Source of the DNA: Rotaria sordida
Lineage: Eukaryota; Rotifera; Eurotatoria; Philodinida; Philodinidae
Direction: 5' to 3'
Length of the DNA stretch: 64,000 nucleotides
Assembly (NCBI GenBank): GCA_905250125.1
Contig: CAJNOL010000252.1
Coordinates: 1-64,000, forward strand
The notes below the pieces were generated by a model that made no database searches, was not told the origin of the DNA, and saw nothing but the letters and a program-made list of their open reading frames with translations. The translations under genes and the position numbers were made by a program. Shown piece by piece: positions 35,353 to 46,483 of the stretch (its first letter is position 1; each line of letters starts with the position of its first letter).

Positions 35353-37101
35353 TGACCAGCAAGATTCGCATAATCACGATCATTATTACAAATAGAATTC
35401 CAATCGGAAGCCAAAACATATCTCGAAGTGACTATTCTCAACTATTTATTATCATCGTTGTATGAATTCAATTTTGTTTTTCTTTTTGCACAAGAATAAA
35501 AGGTTCTAGATTGGTGTACATTCATGTTTTTCCAGTTGAAGTGCAACATATATGAATCGAATGCTTGTACTTTGAATCGAATCTATAAATTCGATTTGTT
35601 GAGACTGTGAGATCGATGTTTGTAGCATTTTTTTCATCAACGCTCACATCCTTAAGCTTTTCGAAAACAATTCGTTTTCCTTTTTCATCAGCGAAGAAAC
35701 TAAGGAGATACTTGCAAAGTTCTTGTTTAAAAGTAGAATATTCTCATTGTGCTTTTCTCAACACTACTATCTCCATTCTTCGAAAATTGTTGTATTCAAT
35801 TATATATAATCCTATCGAATGCTATGAACGCTTGTTATATCGGATTCAGATCATTAGAATCTTGGCTTGTGTCAAAAGAAATAGAAGACCTCAGTTTCTC
35901 AGAACATAAATATGTATTACCTTAGGTATATTGCTACCATGGAACTTGATCGTCTTCTTTTCAACGCTTCCATTTTTCAGAAACAGATTATTCATCAAGT
36001 ATTATAGCAGGAAGGAAGTCTCTCCTTAGCCGATATGATCACAAAAAAATACAAGTGGCGCCGCGTCAATTGCATTCGACAATGATTCGCGTATTAGTAA
36101 ATCAAGGATTAGAGTAGAAGATGTAATTTGACAGAAATAGTTATCGAAGTCAGTCGCATCTTACATTTATTTCTCTTTCTTTCTGTTCTCCTTTGACTTT
36201 ATTTTCGTTATTTTTCTTTCGACGTTTTTTACTTCGCCATTTTAGTGTTTCGCTATTTGAACACGTATTCATCTGATCCATCTAATTTTTTTTTTGCAAT
36301 TTTCGAATATCTACAGGTGAGTAGACATTGAGAATATATGTTTAATGAGTAACAACAAAGCTGTCATCCAAAATTTATTTTACTCAATTAGTAACATTAG
36401 TTTTTAAAAAAGTGCGTTGTTGAAAAAAATATTAAAGATTAAAATAATTTCATCAGATATGTTTCCTTTCACTCTTTTGTTTTAATTTTCTCATTAAATA
36501 TAGAAAAATGACGTCCAAGTCTAATTCAATATTAAGCTCAATAAAGCACATATAATAAAATTATTTTAATATTTGATATTCCACATTAAATTCAACAAAT
36601 GATGAAATAAATTTTCTTTAAAAACGCTAAGTTAATAACATTGGTGATTGGTCGTCAAATTCTAAGGTAATTTTCTTTCAATAAATCTCTATTTAATCAA
36701 TAGGCTACAGTAAAACCAATGAAGATTTTATAAATAGTCTGATTTTTTAATTACTTCAAGTAATTTTGAAATACAACACTGATAAATCATGAGAAAAATA
36801 AAATAAATTCATGAAATATTTTATATATTTATAAATATAGTCGAACATGATCAATATGAATTTATTTTAATTGTCTATTATATCATTATTTGTCATTTAT
36901 GGAAATGTTCATTTTGAAGAAAAATTTTTTTCATTAAAAAAATCTTTTCTAATCAAGATGAGTATCAATATTTTTATTTATCGTAATTGATTATTTAAAA
37001 CTAATATCAATATTGATTATCTCAGTGTAAATCAATAACTTTCATTATTTTTTTTATTTCCAGTAGTTCAAATTTCTCAGTAAAGAAATTGAAATTCGTA
37101 G
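35353..37101. other. Intergenic stretch
   Basis: Starts with the ART 3' UTR. 36160-36320 is pyrimidine-rich and ends in CTACAG|GTGAGTAG, which looks like a 5' UTR exon with a donor. 36320-37060 is very AT-rich. No repeat recognised. Confidence 0.4.
35495..35500 (+). other. Polyadenylation signal AATAAA
   Basis: Canonical signal about 143 bases after the ART stop codon. Confidence 0.5.
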
Positions 37102-37296
37102 ATGTTTCAAATTAGATCTATTAGATTGTGCATTTATTCAATTGTACATGTAAATTATCTTTTTATTTCAAAAATGAATTTATGTATAAATACAAAAAAA
37201 ATTCGAGTTTTTCAATCAGATCTTCGTAATGAATTGAGAATATCAACAACATCAGAATATAAAAATGATCAAGATAAAAATCAACATAATGAATAA
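37102..37296 (+). CDS. Weak hypothetical ORF, 64 aa
   Basis: ATG to TAA. It is preceded by intron-acceptor-like strings (TATTTCCAG at about 37056-37064) that could pair with the donor at 36316. The end is hydrophilic (SEYKNDQDKNQHNE). Base composition hardly differs from its surroundings, so chance is likely. Confidence 0.22.
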   Translation: MFQIRSIRLCIYSIVHVNYLFISKMNLCINTKKIRVFQSDLRNELRISTTSEYKNDQDKNQHNE

Positions 37297-38048
37297 AATA
37301 ATACCATCTCGACAGTAAACATCATTGGAAACTTCTGATTCCGTACGAGAATTCAAATGATAAATTGTCACATTTGATGGATTCTCATTTTATTACATAA
37401 CGCATAATCTAGTAGATTGTTTGTTCTATTTTTTAACTTTTGTTTAATGTTCTAATGTCGACGTATGAATAGGGTGTGGGCCACAGTGGATAGGCAAGCG
37501 ACAAAATCGATTTTCGAGACTCACATCCATATCGTAGCTAATATAGAAGCTACCATAGTGTTGCATTTAATTGCATACTGGATTCTATTTTATAACGAGT
37601 ATCTGTTAAAAAACAGATACCATAAAGTACGTAAAACGGGTCAATATCATTAACGGGACCATATACGGAAGATATACGTTTTAAATTGATGATCTAATTA
37701 TATTCATTAGTTGTTATACAGTTATACAGTGTTGTATATTTACTATATATTACAGGCCATTCGGACTTCTTAAAGTTCTTTAGGCCCAGTATAGTGAAAA
37801 ATAGGTATTAGCCAGTAATACAACTCGTTTCCCAGATTTTTCTGGAACTTCAATTCAAGTTATAGTTTGTTATTTGGTAGAGCATATGATCATCTATCTT
37901 CAGTGGATGCGCAAAGATCCACGTTTAAATCCTTGTTGAAATAGAGTGTTTCAAACATAAGAGTCGATGTGGATTTTTAGCACAATGTCGTGATCCCTCT
38001 CAGGTTCATCTGAAAAGTCAACTTTCGAATTTCGACTTGAAACTTTAC
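37297..38048. other. Non-coding stretch
   Basis: No gene or repeat found. Confidence 0.4.
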
Positions 38049-38252
38049 GCAGAGAAAGGTCTCAATGAGACTGGTTTATTCTGAAAGTTTGAAATCTCTT
38101 GGTTCTTCTATCCTTAAATATGAACATTTAACATTTTGTGCTATAAGTGATGTGAAAAAGACTATTTTTTTCCTATATTCGTATCTCCGAGTAGAAGGAA
38201 CCCAAAAATCCGAAACTTTCAGAATAAGCTAGTCCCATTAAGACCTTTTTTT
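38049..38252. repeat. Fold-back element, short copy
   Basis: Arms of about 60 nt (CAGAGAAAGGTCTCAATGAG at the left, and AGTCCCATTAAGACC at the right reading inward) flank about 85 nt. The arm sequence (TTTATTCTGAAAGTTT and neighbours) matches the arms inside the ACSL intron at 47073-47610, so both belong to one family. Confidence 0.7.
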
Positions 38253-38406
38253 TTAGATATATTTGCAAACTTTTGTTATGTCAAATGCGAAAACAACATA
38301 AAATTGGTTGTGAAAGTCTTTTTCTCGATTGATGGTAGTAGAACAAATTTGTAATGTTTCACAGTAATCATACTAAATATAAAACTGCCATGGTACGATT
38401 ACAATG

Positions 38407-40647
38407 TTAAAGCCATAAATTAAACCAGTCATCCTGATATTCAACTCCAAATGAGTCCTCTGTCAACAAATGAGTATTATCAATTAACCATTGTCGGAGA
38501 TTTGTCTTTGCTTCATTCGATGGTGAACCAGCGACACTTAATGAAGGTAATTCTTTACTGTTCCAAGATTTTAGCAACGTTAGCGGGATCCAATCAATCA
38601 GTATTGCCGAATCTTTAGGAACAAGAACGAGATGATTAAGACTTTTAAACACTTTGGCAATACGCTGTAATGAATCTGGTTCAATACCAGCCCATTCACA
38701 GATGTCCAGACGAATGATTTGTCGCTCAAATAGATCACAAATAGATTTGTTATCAAGTTGATGTATGAGACAATCGTGGTCAATACATAAATGGTTGAGG
38801 TTTGGTGATGCATTGATCAAGGTGAGTAGTTCAAATATTCCATAGACTTGCAATCTCTTGAGATATGGTAACCGGAGGACACTTTTTTCTGTGTCAGGCA
38901 TCCTAGAAACTATAGAAAGAATGATTAGTTTGTAAATAAACTGAAGAACTTTTATTTTTCATTTTCGAAAACTCTACAATGTGTCATTCTTTTTGTTTTT
39001 GATCATTGTGAAGAATAGAGATAGAATATGGTCAATGGAAAAGCAGACTATTAGAAAAGATTTGAAAGAAATAAGAACCTTGTTAGAAGATTGAATGAAT
39101 TCGATGTTATAAATTTGAATTTCATTTATTTACGATGATTTTTATTTGACTTTTTTTTTGCAAAAAATCATACCTTTTTCCTAGTCTTGAATAACAAGTC
39201 ATTATCAATCATTTGATTTTATAAAAATTATTTTGCTGTAGTTCAAATTAGCTCAGACTTTTCGCTTCTGCTGAAAATATAGAAGAAATAAACATAATTC
39301 TGATTTTGAACTACTAGTCTTATCTTTATTGCCGTTTGTCAAAGAATACGAAATATGCTTTTGATATGTGTCTTTCAACTATATGCTACCGATTTTACCT
39401 AATTATATTTATTTAAACAAATACATACGAATTTCTGATGTATTTTGAACATCAATCTCCAATGTGCGAATTCGATGAAAGTGTTGCAATATCAAAAATA
39501 TTTCAGTAAGTGATGTTACATTGTAAATAGATAGATCTTTCACTTGTTGCATATATTGCCATCCTGGTGGCATTTGTTTACCAACGACTGCTGTTAGATT
39601 GATTGAACGTAAGTTACAAGGAATAGTGTAAAATAGAATACGTTGTTCTGCTTCATCCAATAAATATTTCATTGAGGGATTAGTTGTCCACGATTTAATC
39701 AATCGATCTATATCATTTTCTTGTTCAGACCAGTAGTATCGAATAAATAAATGAAGTTGTTGAATTGTAGAAGGGAAAACAATGGTAGTATGGTCATTAT
39801 TGATTAAACGTTTGTCTTTTGTGCAAATATTGAGTGTCAACTTCTGCAAAGAAGGCATCAAACAAAGCATATCAGTAAGTTCATCGATTGTCCAGAAGAG
39901 ATCGATTGAATGTAACTCAAAATCAGTGAGATAAACAAGAGACAATACATTAAGAAACTCATGTCTAGAAGCTGAACTTTCTGATATCTCGTTGAGATGC
40001 ACACTTAAACGAGTCACATTTGGTACCAATTTGAAAAGATAAGGTAACATTTGACGCTGTTTCAAGTTGATTGTTAGTTCTTTAATGTTCGGATAAGAAG
40101 TATCGTCATGCGGATAAGATAATTTCAAGTTAATAGAGTCCTGATCGAATGATATCGATACAAGTCTATTGTTATTGGCAGCTAAAGTTTTGTTAAGTAA
40201 TGTTTCTTGTGCATTACCTTTGAGGAGTTGAATGTCAAGTTTGACAAGCCTCGAAAGATTTCGAAGATTATTAAGGAATGGCATAAGCTTTTCGCATGTG
40301 AACCATTTGAGCACCAAACGTTGCAGATATGGAAATGTATAGGATATTGGCAAACCAAAAAGAATAACGAAAGCTTTAGATGGCATCATTGTCTGCCAAT
40401 TACCATTTAGTTGAAGAGATTGAGAAGAACAACCGATCTGAGGCAATACTTGTGAGACGACATAATTAAATCTCTGATAGCTATAACCCGTTAAATGCAA
40501 ATAACGATAATAATCTGTTATTGTTCTAGTGAGACGTGTATTCAAATTGGAAAAAGAATAGATAACATCGGTTCTACGAAGATATCGACAGACGTATAAT
40601 ATTATTTCGTCTGGTAACATCTCGAAAGTCATCAAATAGACATTCAT
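38407..40647 (-). CDS. F-box protein with LRR-like C-terminal region
   Basis: Two exons, 40647-39429 and 38909-38407, join at GTATGT...CTATAG (519-nt intron, phase 1) to give 573 residues. Residues 7-45 are an F-box (FEMLPDEIILYVCRYL), the Skp1-binding domain of SCF ubiquitin ligases. The rest is leucine-rich with irregular repeats (e.g. LQKLTLNICT and SLNHLVLVPKDS) that probably choose the target. Such F-box proteins form large families in bdelloid genomes. A second Met at residue 6 is an equally good start. An acceptor-like TTCTAG directly precedes the first ATG, so a 5' UTR intron may exist. Without splicing, exon 1 would stop just seven codons after the donor. Confidence 0.8.
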
Positions 40648-41566
40648 CTAGAATAATCATTAATCATGTAAATTTTGTCGTATGATGTGATGAGTACCCA
40701 TGTAAAAATATTTAGCTTAAGAATGAGCCTGACAATCGATTATAATGGTACTATTATAATCTAATTCTTAATCCAAATTTGTTTTACATGGGTATGATTC
40801 GAAACGATTCAACTAACCGTAAGTATATATAGCACAGCTTATGTGCGAGAAAAAAACAATTCTTTTTTTCTTTGCGTTATTTTTACTGTTTTGTACACTC
40901 ATCGACTTGTTTATCGATATAAGCTGTATAGCAGGAAGACGATAGTGTTGAGATTGGATAAAACAGTCTCTTATTTGAGTTCTATCTAACCTATTAATAA
41001 TTTCTTGTAGTTGTCGCTTCACATCAATGATGGAGAGAACAAGATTAGAAGGCTTGATCGAATTATGCACATTTTGAATCGAAAAAAAGAAAATCTACTG
41101 AACATAAATAAGATAAGAATGGTGTATAGAACAATAAGAAGGAATGTGATCTATAACGAGGAAAAATAGATTTAGATGTTGAAATAAAATCTCTGTAGAT
41201 GTTGAACACAATTTGATGATGAAAAATTAAAGTTTAACAAATTTAGTAATCGAATAGTTGGATAGAGTAATCATCTTTTTTTTTTATTTCTGTTATTAGA
41301 AAAAAAGGACGTGAAGAAAAACAGAGGCTAATATAAAGAAATTTAATGAATCGACAGCATTGATGATTCATTTCGTCAATTCATTAATAGATTACGCATA
41401 GATTGTATTCGAGAGTAATTATATATATAATGTTGAATGTAACATTGAATCATTAATGTATTATTTGTCGATATTATAGAAATCAAATAACATGTTATTC
41501 TTTGATTATCTTTTCGATAAGATTTTCTATTTTTACATTCAACACAAGTGTAATTGTTCAACTTAC
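40648..41566. other. Intergenic stretch
   Basis: Contains a 100-bp hairpin element at 40695-40794. I looked here for the missing second half of the MATH domain of the TRAF-like gene and did not find it. Confidence 0.45.
40695..40794. repeat. Small MITE, about 100 bp
   Basis: The ends TACCCATGTAAAA and TTTTACATGGGTA are perfect inverted repeats, with further inner pairing (TTAAGAAT / ATTCTTAA). It starts and ends with TA, as expected for elements that duplicate a TA target (Tc1/mariner type), but this is inference. Confidence 0.65.
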
Positions 41567-42345
41567 TCATTTTCTCTCGAAAGTTCGTTATTTTCCAAAC
41601 CAATGTTCCATCATATGAAACATATTGTGAATTATTGGCTTTTTCTGGCAATGATGATGAATCTTGATTATGTTTTGCTCCTTCCAATAAAGCATTTGAT
41701 TCTTCAATGGATAATTTAACTATCAATAATTCTTCTGTCAATGTTGAAAATGTACTTGGCATTTGAAATGATTCATTATTGAGACGTTGTTCATCATTAG
41801 TCAATATTTTGATGCCACCTACCAAGATATTGAGCATTTCATAAAGTCCTTTTAATTGAGCTGTAGCAGGATTACAAATTCCTGCAGTTGTTGTTCGAGG
41901 AAGGTCAGTATCCATTTGTCTATTGTTTAATTGCAATAACATTTGACGAACAACATTGAGTAGGGCATGTTGATGTTGTTTAGTCAAAAAAGGATCTTCC
42001 ATTTTGGCACGGATAACCTAGAGAACATGACTTTTCCGATATCAATTTCATCTAGAAAATTGAAGCCTCGATCAAGTCGTACCTACACAAAAGAAATATT
42101 ATTTTCTCCTTAATTACGAAAAGATGTCTTGCATCGCTTGGTAATGTTTCTGTTGGACATTGTTGACATTTAATTATCTCTCTTAAAAAAGAAAAATGAA
42201 GAATAATACTTCAAATTGATAATGAAATATACTCTTGTTCAATATTTAAATATGTTTGACATAGGCGATGACCACATTCAGTCAGTTGTACAGGATCCCC
42301 GTCGTATCAATGAACACGCAGGACAAATATATTTTGTATCAAAAA
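41567..42345 (-). pseudogene. TRAF-like RING/MATH gene, damaged or incomplete
   Basis: The RING part reads YICPACSLIRR, then continues in the next frame as DPVQLTECGHRLCQTYLNIE; the frame change lies near 42300, next to a run of four G. A stretch with CQQCPTETLPS follows. The main exon 42017-41567 (150 codons, acceptor TCTAG) has a helical middle and then YDGTLVWKITNFREKM, the start of a MATH/TRAF domain, followed by donor GTAAGT. The rest of the MATH domain was not found downstream. TRAF proteins couple receptors to signalling through RING ubiquitin-ligase activity. Either it is a pseudogene or sequence and splicing errors hide the true frame. Confidence 0.5.
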
Positions 42346-44645
42346 TATATTTCTTTTTTGCATGAAAGTCTACCATTGTTTGAAATTTTTTTGTTGAATA
42401 ACCTATAAATAGAAGAAAAGTTTTCATTAATGTCAGAACTAACTAACAAACATATTACTTTTCAAACAAAATGAACCAATAAAATGAATTTTTTTAAAAT
42501 CAAAACATATAATAAATAATTAATCTAAAATTCACACATTAGTATTAAAATAAGGTAATGATTTCAAATTTTTAAAGTAGAAAATAATGAAGAGTTCGAA
42601 ATAGATTCATTTACTACTTTTAGATCAAACGTTGAATTCATTGCCATACTGACATTGAAAACATGATTGATATATTCGATGACCACAACTAGCTAGCTGA
42701 ATTGGATCTTTTAATATCAAATGAAGACGCCATACAACTAAACTTTATATAGAGGACATAGTTATTTTTTTTGCGTCATTACTAAGTATTGTCATGAATC
42801 TGAAAGAAAAAAAGTTATTCATCAAGAGTAAAACGTAAAATTCTAGATGGATGTAGAAAAGGCTATTGCGTATATAATATAGTTTAGAAAAAAAATTATG
42901 ATTATGAATGATGAATAATTGAAATACTGCTCTATAATGATTTCAAATGCTTATTCTAGTATTTATTTCGAAAATAATGAACACATTCAAGTATATATAT
43001 ATAATTTATAGTACAGTATGACATGAATGAAAAACCACTCAAATAAGAGCAACAATTTGTAATATTTTTCACAAGAAATAAAGATTTTATCATAACAATA
43101 TTTATTTAATAAAATGATTTGAAATCAAACCGTAGCATTATTAATAAAACTTACTGAATAATATTAAAATTACTTTCCAAATTAATTTAAAAAGAAACAA
43201 TGGTTGAAACAAAAATAAAACTCAATTGATAATATGTAAAGTTGATTTCACAATCGAAGAACTTTATATATATATATGTAATGAGCCTAAAATTCTGCAC
43301 TTGGTGGACCTTAACGGACAAAATGACGTCAAAACTTGACTCATAATTATAAAAAATCTTTCTCATTTTGAAATGATGAACTAATTATTTGGACAATAAA
43401 TTGAAATAATCGAGAGAAAGAAAAGGAAAAAGAAAGCATGATATTATAGATATTTACTTACCATTAAATGAGTCATAAAAGATTGAGTAGAATTTTCCAT
43501 AAGACTTTCGTAATGCATTCTGCTCAGGAAATCTATTAGAAAAAAAAGTTTAATTGAATTTGTGAAACTATCACTATTTGTATCCATAGGACTTCTATTT
43601 ATTAAAAGCAAATGCTCAAACTAATTGATATGAAATTCATAGGAGTTATTTTTGTGAATTATATATTTGATGAAAAAGAAAAATCAAATATTGATTAAAT
43701 TAATTGATAAACATCGATATTGAACAAAAAATTAGTTTCACTAATAAATTACTTGTGACACATAGTTTACTTACTTAGATACGAAATTATTTATCAATTC
43801 ACTATTATAAACTATTTATACTTGATTTAAGTTTTGAAGTAAATAAATGAATAATAATGACTTAGTATTATTTAGCGAATAAAAGTGTCATAATCATATT
43901 GACTCATTCGTGTTACTTACAAATTTCCAACTGAAAGTAGAGTCATTTATTTTTATTTAAAAACAATCAAGGACAAATAAATAAAGAGATCTTTGTACTA
44001 TCCGTTATTATAATAATGATTCATTTTACATAACTCACATGATGACAATTCAACTGTAAAAAGAAAATATACTCTAGGAAGAATATATGATTTTCATATC
44101 AATAAAATCAAGAAAAAGGTTTTCTCAATAATATTACGCAATACATTTTTTAAGTTAATTTTTCGAATAACATAAAGAAAAAAAAACTATTCAAATTTCT
44201 TCGTGCTTTTTCTTTCAATTTAGATTCTTCAAATCTAATTGATGAGGGTTTGAGAGAGAAAAAAATAAATATTAATGATAAAAGAATAAAACGTGTTTTT
44301 TTTTTGTCATAATTGTTTACCAATTTTTACTTTTGACGAACTTTAAAGTCAGAATAATTAAATAGAATACTAATGAATATTGATTTAATGAATTACTGTT
44401 TTACCATAGAACTATGATTTGTCAAATGAAATGAGATTTTAGTTTTATTTTTGTGTAATTGAAATTAATATGAAAATTTCAACCATCATTACATCATAAA
44501 TGATTGATATACAGCTCACGTTGTTAATTTTTCATCAAAACTGTCAGTTACCGGCAATTCATAGGAAAATCGCCGGTTTGAAGCGGTTTCTGTTTGTTTA
44601 TCGATTTTTTATAATTCTCCTTCTAAATTAATATTTTTAAGGTAC
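42346..44645. other. AT-rich intergenic stretch with TRAF-like remnants
   Basis: Contains a second RING remnant (42618-42745) and a possible isolated minus-strand exon at 43531-43465 with good splice signals (NALRKSYGKFYSIFYDSFNG). The rest is AT-rich and empty. Confidence 0.4.
42618..42745 (-). pseudogene. Second RING-finger remnant, TRAF-like
   Basis: The reverse strand reads LILKDPIQLASCGHRIYQSC, parallel to DPVQLTECGHRLCQTY in the neighbouring gene. The leading Cys pair is not in the same frame. Probably a decayed copy of the RING exon. Confidence 0.4.
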
Positions 44646-44757
44646 ATTTTTACTTTAAACACACTTCACATTGATTGGTGTAAATTACACACGCACATCA
44701 CAGCATGCGGGTGAGGGCGCTGTAATAAGTGTGTTTAAAGTAAAAATCTTGCCATGG
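44646..44757. repeat. Small hairpin element, about 112 bp
   Basis: Perfect inverted repeats of about 20 nt (ATTTTTACTTTAAACACACT and its complement) bound a short GC-richer centre. It has the structure of a MITE. Confidence 0.7.
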
Positions 44758-45729
44758 AAAAAAACAATAACATCATACGTATAAAAAACAAACAATTAAT
44801 TGAATATATTCATTTATATATTCATAAGTAATTCAAAAATTGAGCAAAAGTTTTGCTTTTTTTGCCATAGTTATATAGAGCTCGTCAAATTATCTTTAAA
44901 AAGGCTGTTTTTAATATATTCAGACGATATTTTTCTAGCAAAACTTAGAAAAATTAGAATAAAATTCAAATATATCAAAAACATAAATTTTCAATGATTC
45001 CAACATGTATTCGAAATCATTTTTTGATTTAACTCATCATATAGTGATGAAAAAATTTATTTTTCCGATATGATAACAAAACATTATAAATAGAAATATT
45101 TTGAGATTTTGACTTTTAGAACTTCGTTTCTGAAAGAAATGAATATTATATTGAGAATTAGAGCAAAAATCAAGAACGGATTAAGATAAATTCGAGTATA
45201 GAAACGATAGTTTCTTGAGTATGATACAAAAAAAGCAGCTAATTATATTTTTAGCATTTATTTTGAATGAAAATTTCGTTCTATGAGTCTTTGCTTATTG
45301 AGTTGTTGATGTTTTTCTAGTCTATTTAAAACAAATAAATATTACACAAATGATTGAAGAATACATTACAGATAATTAAGAGCTCTTATCATTCGATAAA
45401 GGAAGTTATGTCTCTGTCTTCTTATGATATTCAATCAAATTCTTCAAGCTGAACATGATTAAATTGGTTTTTTTTTTGATTTAACGTTGATACGAAGTCA
45501 AAAAGATCTAGTGTTTATACTTGTTTTTTCGATCAAAAGAATCAGTTTAATAAAGAAAATCGAATTTCAGTTCTTGCTTCCTTGTACAAATCTTTAAAAA
45601 AAAGAGTTTTGTATATCAGCTTGACTTGAGCAATTAATTCTTGATCTATTTTGTTGAATCTCTTTGAAGACGTCTGCAAAAGAATTTGACGGTAGAAACT
45701 ACACATTCTATGTCGAGGAACCATCAATT
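44758..45729. other. AT-rich non-coding stretch
   Basis: No gene or repeat that I can support. Confidence 0.4.
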
Positions 45730-46170
45730 AATGCTGATATCGAAAATTTTGTTTACCAACTACGCTTTCATTCCAGCCTTAGCACTGCGCAATCGCCTGA
45801 TCAACGTGCACGAGCGTGCCTGGCAAGAGCATAATTAGCCATGTCTTGGTCGTTGAACTTTTCTTCATTGTTCAATTCAACGAAGCTTAATTTTAAAGAG
45901 ATTCTTAAAGAATACAAGCATGAAGGCATTATGTTGATTGATTTCGAATGCTATCTTGGTCCATTTATTCATTTTTTCGATGCCGAGACTCAGCGAAATA
46001 TGTGTCGATGACTCAATGGTCTGGTCAAATGGGCTATTGCTGATGTCAGAAAGTTTTGCATGAATGTAGGATGAGGTGACGGATGGCAAGTGGAAAATTT
46101 CACATTGCAGACGATAGATGGTGTGAAATGATATCAGTCTATTTTGATACTGAGCTGAGGTGTTTGTATT
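45730..46170 (+). pseudogene. Eroded coding remnant, unidentified
   Basis: One plus-strand frame is protein-like for about 140 codons (IENFVYQLRFHSSLSTAQ; FKEILKEYKHEGIMLIDFEC) but carries several breaks. The source could be a mobile element or a host gene; I cannot name the family. Local GC is higher than in the flanks. Confidence 0.35.
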
Positions 46171-46483
46171 ATCAGTTTCATTTGGTGAGACATACTATTT
46201 GATTATCTATACTTTCGTTTTCATTCGTAATTCATTTTTCGTTTAAAGAAGACACCTTGATTTTACCTATAGCTATGATTTATCTTTTAGTCATTTTTGT
46301 AGCTTGTGCCCTCTACCAATCCAATACTATGTGACGAGTTTAGAAAGAAAAAAGCTCATGATAACATTTAAATTTCTATTATAAACAAAAAAAAAGATCG
46401 TCATAATATTGTACAAAAGAAGAATCTAAAAAGTTCAAACTAAAGTGATATTTGCAAGATAAAATTGAATTTGTACAATAATT
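46171..46483. other. Spacer downstream of ACSL
   Basis: Nothing found. Confidence 0.4.
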
